A program made the translations under genes and the position numbers. This document shows positions 17,336 to 25,639 of a DNA stretch of 64,000 bases, in pieces. How positions within the stretch are numbered: position 1 is the stretch's first letter; every line of letters begins with the position of its first letter. The notes under the pieces are model-generated. The model did no database searches. It was not told the origin of the DNA and was given only the letters and a program-made list of their open reading frames with translations. The stretch comes from Gammaproteobacteria bacterium (GTDB lineage Bacteria; Pseudomonadota; Gammaproteobacteria; Magnimaribacterales; Magnimaribacteraceae): assembly GCA_004214065.1 (NCBI GenBank), contig SGZM01000003.1:23339-87338 (forward strand), given 5' to 3'.

Positions 17336-18499
17336 TCATTTTCTTTGATTAAATCTTTTTCCAACTATCGCAGAGGCTATGTTTATTTTTTGGATGTCTA
17401 TAGTTCCTCCGGCAATTCCCCATCCCCAAACATCTCTATATTTTCTTTCCATTCCATATTCTTTATTGAATCCATAGCCTCCCATAAGTTGCATGGCAGA
17501 TGCAACAACTTCTCTGGCCGTTTCATTTGAAAAACATTTTCCTACACTAGATTCAAAAATACTTGGAAATCCTTCTTGTGCATTATGCGCCGCTCTATGT
17601 ATGAGCAATCTAGAGGCTTCAACTTTCATTGCCATTTCTGCAAGCTTCATTTGCACTGCCTGAAATTCAACAATCGGTTTACCAAATTGCTCTCTTTCTT
17701 GGACATACTCAATAGCACTTTCCAGTGCACCGGAAGCTTGGCCTAGACACATAGTGGCATTTCCACATCTTTCTAAATCAAAAGCTTCCATGAGCTTTTT
17801 AAAACCACCATTGGCTTCAACAATTACGTTTCCTAAAGGAACTTCAACATTATCAAAGAAGATATCTGCTGAAGGAATTCCGTTCCATCCCATTAACTCT
17901 TCTTGTTGCCCGAAGCTTACACCTTTTGCATTTTTCTCAACATATACTGCACCAATTCCATTAGCACCTGGTTCATCAGACATTCTGCAATATACAACAT
18001 ACCCTTCAGAATGGCCTCCTCCTGAACACCATCTTTTTGCACCATTCAAAATAATTTTATCGTCCTTAAATTCCGCTTTTGTGGTTAGATCAGTTAAAGC
18101 AGATCCTGCGTTTGGTTCAGACATGGAAACTGCAACCACAATATCCCCACTGCATACTTGAGGGATTACTTTTAGTTTTAATTCTTCTGAAGCAAAATGC
18201 TCTATAGCTTTTACTGGACCAACACAACTTTCAAAAATAGGAAATGCTACTGCAGAAGAAATCTTTGCAAACTCTTCCATAACCAGCAGGGCATCCAAGT
18301 TTGATAAACCTAATCCACCATAATCTTCTGAAACATTAATACCTAAGAATCCCATCTCAGAGTATTTTTTTAACCAATCTTTAGAAAGAGGTTCGCTTGT
18401 TTGTTCAATAGATAGAGCAACATCAACCATTTCCTTCTGTGCAAAGTTTCTTGCCACTTCTTGAAGCTCTCTTTGTTGTTCAGTTAGTTTAAAATCCAT
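17336..18499 (-). CDS. Acyl-CoA dehydrogenase
   Basis: FAD enzyme introducing the alpha-beta double bond in acyl-CoA; 387 residues, standard length. FAD/substrate motifs include SMSEPNAGSALTDLTTKA at about 126-142 and KRWCSGGGHSEGYVVY. The MCAD-type catalytic position near the C-terminus reads GIAGGTIDIQ (Gly where MCAD has Glu), while AFDLERCG holds Glu243 at the position used by isovaleryl- and long-chain acyl-CoA dehydrogenases. A branched or bulky acyl substrate is therefore more likely than a short straight chain, by inference. It follows the CaiB gene in one operon (9-base gap). Confidence 0.93.
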   Translation of the reverse strand: MDFKLTEQQRELQEVARNFAQKEMVDVALSIEQTSEPLSKDWLKKYSEMGFLGINVSEDYGGLGLSNLDALLVMEEFAKISSAVAFPIFESCVGPVKAIEHFASEELKLKVIPQVCSGDIVVAVSMSEPNAGSALTDLTTKAEFKDDKIILNGAKRWCSGGGHSEGYVVYCRMSDEPGANGIGAVYVEKNAKGVSFGQQEELMGWNGIPSADIFFDNVEVPLGNVIVEANGGFKKLMEAFDLERCGNATMCLGQASGALESAIEYVQEREQFGKPIVEFQAVQMKLAEMAMKVEASRLLIHRAAHNAQEGFPSIFESSVGKCFSNETAREVVASAMQLMGGYGFNKEYGMERKYRDVWGWGIAGGTIDIQKINIASAIVGKRFNQRK

Positions 18500-18508
18500 A
18501 TTTATCTC

Positions 18509-19693
18509 CTAGATAATTCGGTCTATTTTCAATTGTTCTATTTCATTTTTGCTATAACCAAGGCCCGATAGAATTTCAAAATTGTGTTCACCTAATTCAG
18601 GTGATCTAGTTCTTATTTTTCCAGGATTTTTTGAAAGCTCTACAGCTGGACCAACCACTGAATATTTTTTATCCATACTAGGATAATCCATTTTGATAAA
18701 AGAGCCTTTCTTTAGAATATGTTCTTCATTTAGTGTTTCACTTGCTTTAAGAACCTCGCCAACAGGTATTCTAGATTTCTCTAATGCTATTATCGCTTCC
18801 TTAGTTGTTCTTTCAGAACACCATTCAGACATTCTATCGCTTATTAAGTGTCCATTTTCACCTCTACTTAAATCATCTTTAAACTTTTCATCTTCAAGCC
18901 ATTCTTTCTCTCCCATCATGTCGGCCCATCTTTCAAATAAAGGTCTACCTACAGTTTGAACAAGTATCCATCCATCTTTAGTTTGGAAAGTATCTGAAGG
19001 GCCAGAAGTTTGCGCTCTGTTCATAGAGGCAACCCTATTAACATTTAATATTTCTTGTTCTATCAAAAGACTGTTTGTCGTAGTAAGGGCGGTTTGTAAT
19101 AGAGAGGTTTGTACTCTTTGACCTTTTCCTGTTTTTTCTTTTTCTATATAGGCCAATAAAGTTCCAAAGGCAGCAAGAGATGCACTACAAAAGTCTACGT
19201 AAGGAGCATATGCTTTTGTAGGTTGACCAGGATCTCCAGTCATATCCATAGCTCCAGACATTGCTTGAGCGACACCATCAAACCCAACTCTTTCAGCATA
19301 AGGTCCTGTAGTTCCAAAGGCAGTATTGGAAGTTAGTATTATTCCTGGATTTATTAATTTTAATTTTTCATAATCCAAACCCATAGATTTTAGAGTCTGC
19401 TCTGGCAGATTAGCGATAATTATGTCTGAATTCTTTACAAGTTTTCTTACGATCTCCTGTCCTTTCTCTTTGGTAGGGTTTAAGGTTAAACCCAATTTAT
19501 TTCGATTAAGTTGTAGGAACATTGCCCCCTGACCATCTTCACTGACTGGTGTTACATACCTATCTTCACTACCATTGACTCTTTCAATTCTGATAACTTC
19601 GGCACCATAGTCTGCCAGTAATGCACCACAAAATGGACCTGCTATATATCTGCCAAAGTCTAAGACCTTTACTCCTTCTAAAATTCCTTTCAT
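18509..19693 (-). CDS. CaiB/BaiF family (type III) CoA-transferase
   Basis: Interlocked-dimer CoA-transferase (394 residues) that activates an acid by moving CoA from another acyl-CoA. The N-terminus VLDFGRYIAGPFCGALLADYG and the LNRNKLGLTLNP segment are typical. The catalytic Asp is probably that in YVDFCSAS at about 168-171, and the family feature TGKGQRVQTSLLQTAL follows. The operon order esterase-CaiB-acyl-CoA dehydrogenase suggests release of an acid from an ester, CoA activation and then beta-oxidation. It overlaps the esterase gene by 1 base. Confidence 0.93.
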   Translation of the reverse strand: MKGILEGVKVLDFGRYIAGPFCGALLADYGAEVIRIERVNGSEDRYVTPVSEDGQGAMFLQLNRNKLGLTLNPTKEKGQEIVRKLVKNSDIIIANLPEQTLKSMGLDYEKLKLINPGIILTSNTAFGTTGPYAERVGFDGVAQAMSGAMDMTGDPGQPTKAYAPYVDFCSASLAAFGTLLAYIEKEKTGKGQRVQTSLLQTALTTTNSLLIEQEILNVNRVASMNRAQTSGPSDTFQTKDGWILVQTVGRPLFERWADMMGEKEWLEDEKFKDDLSRGENGHLISDRMSEWCSERTTKEAIIALEKSRIPVGEVLKASETLNEEHILKKGSFIKMDYPSMDKKYSVVGPAVELSKNPGKIRTRSPELGEHNFEILSGLGYSKNEIEQLKIDRII

Positions 19694-20760
19694 TAAAACC
19701 TCTTATATCTTTCTAAAAAATTCCAAATTAATTCATTGCCCCAGTTAGAAATTTCATTTTTATTTTCGCAAATCTTATTATTAATTTTATTTTGAACAAT
19801 AGTATTACAAAAACCCACACTTTCCTTTTGTCCTGGCCAGAAATGACCCCCATCTTTAATTCGGCAAATTCTTACTTGATTACCATTTTTACAGTTTTGT
19901 CTAAATGAGCAACTGACATTTTTCTTTTTAAATTCATTCGACTCTAATTTATAAACTTTATCTTCACAATTCTGATTGTTTGCCCATGAAGTGAAAGTTT
20001 GATCCACTGACTCATAAAAAAATCCATCATAGGATTTTTGTCCATTTGGAGGAGTGGTCCTATCATTTTCTCCGTATACTATTAGTAGGGGTAAATTCAC
20101 ATCATTTTCACAGACAGTTCCAACCGGTATTGAGCTAGATACTATTGCAGCTGCAGTTATTAAATCTTGATTTTCACAAGCAAATCTATAAACCATAGCG
20201 CCCCCGTTGCTCATTCCAACAATATATCTTCTAGAATCATCAGTACGATAATTTGATGATATTTCCTCAATCACAGATCTTAAAAAACCTAAATCATCAT
20301 TACAGGATGTCCAGGCACAGAAATTAAACTTTTTACACTCCGGTGGTCTAGGGTAATCAAATCTATCTGACGAACATTTAAGAGGCTTACCTTCTATTGG
20401 ATCAGCGTTACTCATAATATCATTCCAGGAGCTTACAAAGTTTTCCTGACCCATAGAACTTGAAGTGAAATAAGATCCTTGCGGATAAATGACAATCACC
20501 TCTTTTTCTTCTGCCATAATATTGAGACCTTTAGTAGTTTCCAATTCAAAGCCACTTGCAGTACCCGAATAGCCATGGAGTCCAATTAAAACCGGAAATT
20601 TTCTATTTTCTGCTTTTAAATAAGAACTTGGCAAGAAAACCAAATACTCTCTCTCAATACCATCCCATATTTTTTTTACAGAAAAGTAGTTTTTTTGCAT
20701 CTCTTTAGTCATGAGGACTAGAGGGAGTATTAAAAGAATAAAAAGAATTTTAATTTTCAT
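19693..20760 (-). CDS. Secreted PHB-depolymerase/feruloyl-esterase-like hydrolase (LpqC family)
   Basis: Exported alpha/beta hydrolase of 355 residues. Residues 1-17 are a signal peptide (MKIKILFILLILPLVLM). LIGLHGYSGTASGFE is the oxyanion region, YIVGMSNGGAMVYRFACE the nucleophile elbow with its Ser, LPLLIVYGENDRTTPP carries the Asp and IKDGGHFWPG the His. Several Cys pairs (for example CENQD, CENDV, CSFRQNC) suggest disulphides and periplasmic or extracellular location. Relatives cleave polyhydroxyalkanoate or feruloyl esters. It is first in the operon with CaiB and the acyl-CoA dehydrogenase. Confidence 0.85.
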   Translation of the reverse strand: MKIKILFILLILPLVLMTKEMQKNYFSVKKIWDGIEREYLVFLPSSYLKAENRKFPVLIGLHGYSGTASGFELETTKGLNIMAEEKEVIVIYPQGSYFTSSSMGQENFVSSWNDIMSNADPIEGKPLKCSSDRFDYPRPPECKKFNFCAWTSCNDDLGFLRSVIEEISSNYRTDDSRRYIVGMSNGGAMVYRFACENQDLITAAAIVSSSIPVGTVCENDVNLPLLIVYGENDRTTPPNGQKSYDGFFYESVDQTFTSWANNQNCEDKVYKLESNEFKKKNVSCSFRQNCKNGNQVRICRIKDGGHFWPGQKESVGFCNTIVQNKINNKICENKNEISNWGNELIWNFLERYKRF

Positions 20761-20782
20761 AATTCATTTGGTGCTCTTAAAG

Positions 20783-20790
20783 ATTATAAT
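20783..20790. promoter_or_regulatory. Palindromic shared -10, ATTATAAT, between the esterase and PaaI genes
   Basis: ATTATAAT is its own reverse complement. TATAAT reads on the plus strand at 20785-20790, exactly six bases before the PaaI-like ATG (20797), and on the minus strand at 20788-20783, 22 bases before the esterase ATG. One 8-base element could serve both divergent genes. The plus transcript would be leaderless. Confidence 0.55.
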
Positions 20791-20796
20791 CAAGGT

Positions 20797-21204
20797 ATGA
20801 CAGATCAAGAAATACCTGAGGGCTTTAAAGAGCTCAAAATCCCTCAACCTCATATTGAAAACATGGGTCCAGGGTTTTATAAGAAAGATGATGATCAGTT
20901 ATTTATGATCTTCTTTGCCAAAGAAGAGCATAGTAATTTCTACAAATCGGCACATGGAGGAGCGCTTATGGCCTTAGCTGATTTTTGTATGACATCATCA
21001 ATGATGAAGGATAGAAATAGCTTGGTAACTACAGTTAGTTTTCATACTGAGTTTATAGCCCCCGCACCTATTGGCAGCATGTTGCTTATTCGATGTAGGC
21101 CTACCAAAATTGGGAAATCTTTAGGTTTCTCAGAAGGAGACATAACTGTCGATGGTAAAACCATAATAAATTTTGGAGGAGTTGGAAGAATACTAAAAAC
21201 ATAA
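20797..21204 (+). CDS. PaaI-family hotdog thioesterase
   Basis: A 135-residue hotdog protein likely hydrolysing acyl- or aryl-CoA. SAHGGALMALADFCM at about 48-62 is the PaaI/YdiI HGG motif on the central helix, and TVSFHTEFIAPAPIGSMLLIRC the following strand pair. The only purine run, AAGG, lies one base from the ATG, too close to act as a Shine-Dalgarno, while TATAAT lies exactly six bases upstream of the ATG. Its stop overlaps the next gene's ATG (TAATG), so the two are coupled. Confidence 0.88.
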   Translation: MTDQEIPEGFKELKIPQPHIENMGPGFYKKDDDQLFMIFFAKEEHSNFYKSAHGGALMALADFCMTSSMMKDRNSLVTTVSFHTEFIAPAPIGSMLLIRCRPTKIGKSLGFSEGDITVDGKTIINFGGVGRILKT

Positions 21205-22382
21205 TGGATAAAAAGTACGAAATAATTGTTTACGGGGCTACTGGATTTACTGGACAGATATGCTGTAAATATTTAAGAGATAATTACACCGATTTAGTTT
21301 GGGCTATGGCAGGAAGAAATGGAGATAAATTAGAAGAAATTAAGTCTAATCTAAATCTTGATTGTGATGTAGTAGTTGCTGATGGAGGCGATATAGAAGC
21401 CTTAAGGTCATTGGCCAGTCAGACTAAAGTTGTTTTATCAACTGCAGGACCTTTTGCGAGATATGGATCTCTATTGGTCCAAGCATGCTTAGAGAGCGGG
21501 ACGCATTACACAGATATAACAGGTGAAAATCATTGGGTTAGAGGCTTGATCGATAAACATCATTCTGAAGCTGCCTCTAAGGGAGTAAGAATTATTCCTT
21601 CATGTGGTTATGATTCAATTCCCTCAGATTTAGGCGCTTTTTTTACGATCTCTCAATTTAATAAGCCAGTATCTAGAGTAGATGTTTACCATGAAGCTCA
21701 AGGTGGAGCTTCAGGCGGTACAACTGAAACCATTTTTACTATGGATGGTCTCAGTAAAGAAATGAGAGATCCTTTTGTTTTGAATCCACAAGAAACTGTA
21801 TCAGAGGAACAAAGACAAAAATCTAAGGATGGGTTTGTAGTAGAACAAGTTGATGGAATTAATGGCTGGTCAGGTATAGGAATGATGGCTGTTGCTAATA
21901 CAAGAGTTGTTAGAAGATCTGCAGCTTTAATGGAGCAAAATCAAAAATCATATGGTAGTAATTTTACATTTGGAGAACATGGTCTATTTTCAACTAAAAG
22001 GATGGCACGACTGGCCTCTTATGGTTCAATTCTAGCTTTCTTAGTTATAGGTACGCCATTGAAATATTTAGTAAGGCCTTTTCTATTGAAACCAGGTCAA
22101 GGACCCAGTCAAGAAACACAAGATAAGGGCTGGTTTAGAGCAACTTTTGTAGCTCATTCAGAAGATAATGAGAGAAAGATATGCTCTATGTATGGATCAG
22201 GAGATCCTGGATATAAATCTACAGCGAAAATGGTCTGTGAATCTGCTATTGCTCTTGCCAGATCTAATGACTTGCCTGGAGGAAGTGAGTATGGCGGGGT
22301 TCTAACATCTGCAGTTGGTTTAGGAGATGTATTAATTGAAAGGCTTAAGAATGCCGAAATAGAGTTTAAAGTTATTAGTTAA
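21204..22382 (+). CDS. Saccharopine-dehydrogenase-like protein (trans-acting enoyl reductase type)
   Basis: A 392-residue NAD(P)-binding protein. The Rossmann start IIVYGATGFTGQICCKYL and the continuing AGRNGDKLEEIK are typical; VLSTAGPFARYGSLLVQACLESGTHYTDITGE is the saccharopine reductase family signature. Homologues include trans-acting enoyl reductases of mycobacterial phthiocerol/glycolipid synthesis and eukaryotic SCCPDH; few have proven functions. A hydrophobic stretch near 270-290 (SYGSILAFLVIGTPLKYLV) could associate with membrane. It is translationally coupled to the PaaI thioesterase, suggesting lipid acyl modification. Its 3' end overlaps the convergent phosphofructokinase gene by 8 bases. 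Confidence 0.82.
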   Translation: MDKKYEIIVYGATGFTGQICCKYLRDNYTDLVWAMAGRNGDKLEEIKSNLNLDCDVVVADGGDIEALRSLASQTKVVLSTAGPFARYGSLLVQACLESGTHYTDITGENHWVRGLIDKHHSEAASKGVRIIPSCGYDSIPSDLGAFFTISQFNKPVSRVDVYHEAQGGASGGTTETIFTMDGLSKEMRDPFVLNPQETVSEEQRQKSKDGFVVEQVDGINGWSGIGMMAVANTRVVRRSAALMEQNQKSYGSNFTFGEHGLFSTKRMARLASYGSILAFLVIGTPLKYLVRPFLLKPGQGPSQETQDKGWFRATFVAHSEDNERKICSMYGSGDPGYKSTAKMVCESAIALARSNDLPGGSEYGGVLTSAVGLGDVLIERLKNAEIEFKVIS

Positions 22383-23634
22383 ATTTAAATGCTTTAAGCT
22401 TTTTCTTCACCGGCTTATTCTTTAAAGAAACTGTATCAATAACACCATCTTTAAAAGGTGCCCAGGCTTCACCTTGAATTAGGGGGCTAAGATAGTTTTT
22501 ACAGGAAGCAGTAATACCAAAACCGTCTTTAGAGATGAAATTTTTTGGCATTTTCTTTTCTATATTAGCCACTTTAGATAGTTCAACTTTTCCAATTTCC
22601 CAGACGTAAGGTTGAGAATTTTTTCTTACAATAATGGGCATTATTGAATTCTCCCCTGAAACGGCAAATTGTACAGCAGCTTTACCAACAGCATAGGCTT
22701 GGTCTAAATCTACTTGGGAGGAGATATGTCTAGCTGAACGCTGCAAGTAATCAGAGACTGCCCAATGATACTTAAGTCCTAATTTTTTATTTATTATTTC
22801 AGCTACTCGAGGCGCAACACCTCCTAGTTGTTTATGACCAAAAGAATCTACTGTCCCTGCATCAGCAAGAAATTTTCCATTCTTATATTTGGCACCTTCA
22901 GATACAACGATTACACAATATCCATCCTTTTTTATTACGTCTTTTACCTTCTTAAGGAATTTAGTCTCATTAAAAGGAACTTCCGGTAATAAAATAATGT
23001 GGGGAGCAGAATTATTTTTAGATTTAGCTAGACTAGAAGATGCTGCCAACCATCCAGCATGCCTACCCATAACTTCAAAGATAAACACTTTAGTAGAGCT
23101 TTTGGACATACTTTTTACATCTAAAGCTGCTTCTTTTGTAGAGGTGGCAATGTATTTTGCAACCGATCCAAAACCTGGACAATTATCAGTATATGGAAGG
23201 TCATTATCTATAGTTTTAGGTATACCTATACAGGTGACAGGAAAGCCAGCGTCTTTAGTATATTGAGCAATTTTATTGGAAGTATCCTGAGAATCTCCAC
23301 CCCCGTTGTAAAAGAAGTATCCAATATTATGAGCTTTAAAAACCTCGATTAGCCTGTTGTATTCCTTTTTACTTTGGTTAACGTCTTTAAGTTTGTGTCT
23401 GCACGAGCCAAATACACCTCCAGGTGTATGCATTAATTTTTTTATTTCTTCATCACTCTCAATACTTGTGTCTATAAGGTCTTCATTGAGGATTCCTACT
23501 ATTCCATCCTTTCCAGCATAAACCTTATTAATCTTCTTCGATTTTCTTGCTGCCTGTATCACTGCACAAGCGGTTGTATTTATAACTGATGTCACTCCTC
23601 CAGATTGAGCGTAGATAGCATTCTTGGCTTTCAT
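22375..23634 (-). CDS. pfp: Pyrophosphate-dependent 6-phosphofructokinase
   Basis: Interconverts fructose-6-phosphate and fructose-1,6-bisphosphate, predicted to use PPi. The phosphate-donor loop reads YNGGGDSQD, with Asp at the position where ATP enzymes have Gly, and IPKTIDND has Lys where ATP enzymes have Gly: the two residues diagnostic of PPi specificity. KNAIYAQSGGVTSVIN is the N-terminal core. I prefer the ATG at 23634 (second of two adjacent ATGs, 23637/23634); a further in-frame ATG at 23718 would overlap mpl and adds 28 non-homologous residues. TATTAT (23647-23642) ends 7 bases before 23634, again suggesting a near-leaderless transcript. The PPi reaction is reversible, so it can serve gluconeogenesis. 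Confidence 0.88.
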   Translation of the reverse strand: MKAKNAIYAQSGGVTSVINTTACAVIQAARKSKKINKVYAGKDGIVGILNEDLIDTSIESDEEIKKLMHTPGGVFGSCRHKLKDVNQSKKEYNRLIEVFKAHNIGYFFYNGGGDSQDTSNKIAQYTKDAGFPVTCIGIPKTIDNDLPYTDNCPGFGSVAKYIATSTKEAALDVKSMSKSSTKVFIFEVMGRHAGWLAASSSLAKSKNNSAPHIILLPEVPFNETKFLKKVKDVIKKDGYCVIVVSEGAKYKNGKFLADAGTVDSFGHKQLGGVAPRVAEIINKKLGLKYHWAVSDYLQRSARHISSQVDLDQAYAVGKAAVQFAVSGENSIMPIIVRKNSQPYVWEIGKVELSKVANIEKKMPKNFISKDGFGITASCKNYLSPLIQGEAWAPFKDGVIDTVSLKNKPVKKKLKAFKFN

Positions 23635-23685
23635 CATTGGAATAATACTTGAAAACAAATCTATCTTGTAATCATTCTTGATAGT

Positions 23686-23697
23686 TATAATGAAATT
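23686..23697 (+). promoter_or_regulatory. TATAAT-N6 directly before mpl (leaderless promoter candidate)
   Basis: Perfect TATAAT at 23686-23691, six bases GAAATT, then the mpl ATG. A start of transcription 7 bases after the box would fall on the A of the codon. There is no Shine-Dalgarno. The -35 region is weak. Confidence 0.6.
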
Positions 23698-25053
23698 ATG
23701 TCTAAAGAAAGAGTACATATACTTGGAATTTGTGGAACTTTCATGGGTGGACTTGCTTTACTGGGCAAGGAAAAGGGTATTGAGATCACAGGATGTGATA
23801 ACAATATTTATCCCCCTATGTCTGATCACCTAAAAGATATGGGTATAGAAATAATTCAAGGTTATGAAGCCTCTAAACTCCCTGAGGCAGACTATTTTGT
23901 AATTGGAAACTCTATATCTAGAGGTAATCCAGCTTTAGAGTATTTACTTTCTAATAAAGCTAATCTCATATCAGGTCCAGAATGGTTGTATAAATCTATT
24001 TTAAAGGACAAGAAGGTTATTGCTGTTTCTGGAACTCATGGCAAGACATCTACAACAGCAATGATTTCTTGGATTTTTGAAGATCAAGGTATTGATGTAG
24101 GTTATTTGATAGCCGGTAAACCTAAAGATTTTGAAAAATCTGCAAGAAGGGGTAACGATGAAATATTTGTTCTAGAAGCGGACGAATACGATACGGCTTT
24201 TTTCGATAAAAGATCAAAGTTTATTCATTACAAACCCGATACTTTAATAATTAATAATTTAGAATTTGATCATGGAGATATATTTCCAGACATAACCTAT
24301 ATATTCAGAGAATTTCATCATTTAGTAAGGACTTTAAAGGAAGAAGCGCAAATTATCTTTCCATCTGATGATTCAAATATAGCAAAAGTTTTAGATATGG
24401 GCTGTTGGAGCAAATTAATCAGTTATGGAATAAATGATGATCATGATAATTCAATAAGTTTTCATGATGATTCTAAAAAAATAATATATAAAAATGACGA
24501 AGAGCAGGGACAGATAGATTGGAAAATGTTTGGCGAGCATAATGCAAGAAATGCAATGACAGCTGCTTTAGCTGCAAAACAATATGGCATATCTTTAAAA
24601 GATTCTTTATCGTCTTTGGCAAAATTTCAAGGTGTGTCAAAGCGTCAAGACATCCTTTTAGACACAGATAGATTAATATTAATAGAAGACTTTGCCCATC
24701 ATCCAACAGCAATAAAGACAACTATAGAAGGCATACGAAAGAATTTTCCTACTAATCGTTTACTGGTTGCTGTTGAGTTAAGGTCCAATACTATGAAGTC
24801 AGGTTTTCATGACAAAAGGTTGGTAGAAGCAACCTCTGATGCAGATAAGATATTTTGGAAGAGTTCAGATTCTGAGCAGGTACAAGGGTTGATAAATAAG
24901 AATCCATCTATTTCTTTCAAGATTGATGATGTTGATGTCTTTGTGAACAACTTCAATTCAATTTCTGATGAGGGTGATATTCTTCTTGTAATGTCCAATG
25001 GAAATTTTGATAGCCTATCAAGTAAAATTTTAGAAATAACCAAAGATGAATGA
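23698..25053 (+). CDS. mpl: UDP-MurNAc:L-Ala-gamma-D-Glu-meso-Dap ligase
   Basis: Peptidoglycan-recycling Mur ligase that attaches the salvaged tripeptide to UDP-MurNAc. Residues 1-60 form the Rossmann-like domain (VHILGICGTFMGGLALLGKEKG). The ATP loop is SGTHGKTSTTAMI at about 115-127, and the central domain shows EADEYDTAFFDKRSKF, distinctive for Mpl over MurC. The C-terminal domain begins around HPTAIKTTIEGIR. Length 451 is normal. It overlaps the LON-domain gene by 8 bases. Confidence 0.95.
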   Translation: MSKERVHILGICGTFMGGLALLGKEKGIEITGCDNNIYPPMSDHLKDMGIEIIQGYEASKLPEADYFVIGNSISRGNPALEYLLSNKANLISGPEWLYKSILKDKKVIAVSGTHGKTSTTAMISWIFEDQGIDVGYLIAGKPKDFEKSARRGNDEIFVLEADEYDTAFFDKRSKFIHYKPDTLIINNLEFDHGDIFPDITYIFREFHHLVRTLKEEAQIIFPSDDSNIAKVLDMGCWSKLISYGINDDHDNSISFHDDSKKIIYKNDEEQGQIDWKMFGEHNARNAMTAALAAKQYGISLKDSLSSLAKFQGVSKRQDILLDTDRLILIEDFAHHPTAIKTTIEGIRKNFPTNRLLVAVELRSNTMKSGFHDKRLVEATSDADKIFWKSSDSEQVQGLINKNPSISFKIDDVDVFVNNFNSISDEGDILLVMSNGNFDSLSSKILEITKDE

Positions 25054-25639
25054 AGAAATAACATCACCAATATTTCCATTAAATGTAAATGTCTTACCGG
25101 GTGCGTTTTTGCCTTTACAGATTTTCGAGCCTAGATATATTGATATGGTAAGAGACTGCCTAGGTAATGCAGAAGGTTTTTGTATTGTTTTGTCAAAAGA
25201 AGACGATGGAAAAAATACCGATTTTCCTTCACATCATGATATTGCTACATATGTAGAGATTGTTGATTTTAACCAATTAGATAATGGCTTATTAGGCATA
25301 ACCGTCAAAGGTAAACATAAGATTCAGGTTGAAGATAGATGGAAAAAGCCAGATGAATTACTACTGGCAAAGGTAATCAAAATTAATGAAGAAGATGATA
25401 ATTTATCTCAAGAACCTGAATACCTTGATTTATGGAATATGGTTGAAGAAATAACAAACCACCCAGAGATAAAAAAACTGAATCTAGAGCTGGACTTAAA
25501 TAGCTCAAAGAGTGTGTGTTATATCTTGGCAAGTATTTTACCTTTAAGACCTCAAGAGAAACAGACTATATTAGAATTTGAGAATAATCGAGATAAACTA
25601 GATTATCTAAAAGCAGTAATTAAGAGACTAGGAGGTTAG
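25046..25639 (+). CDS. LON N-terminal-domain (LON-like substrate-binding) protein
   Basis: A 197-residue protein consisting only of the LON substrate-binding domain, without ATPase or protease parts. ISPIFPLNVNVLPGAFLPLQIFEPRYIDM-like residues at 5-33 and the later VEIVDFNQLDNGLLGITVKGKHK are characteristic. Such stand-alone domains are widespread in proteobacteria and their function is unknown. It is translationally coupled to mpl and its stop abuts the convergent carotenoid oxygenase gene with no gap. Confidence 0.87.
   Translation: MNEEITSPIFPLNVNVLPGAFLPLQIFEPRYIDMVRDCLGNAEGFCIVLSKEDDGKNTDFPSHHDIATYVEIVDFNQLDNGLLGITVKGKHKIQVEDRWKKPDELLLAKVIKINEEDDNLSQEPEYLDLWNMVEEITNHPEIKKLNLELDLNSSKSVCYILASILPLRPQEKQTILEFENNRDKLDYLKAVIKRLGG

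Noticed and set aside
17754..18161. 135-codon plus-strand frame inside the acyl-CoA dehydrogenase
   Set aside because: Antisense shadow of a well-matched enzyme; its composition is biased and resembles no family.
23635..23718. Upstream start for the phosphofructokinase at 23718
   Set aside because: It adds 28 residues without homology and would overlap the divergent mpl start.
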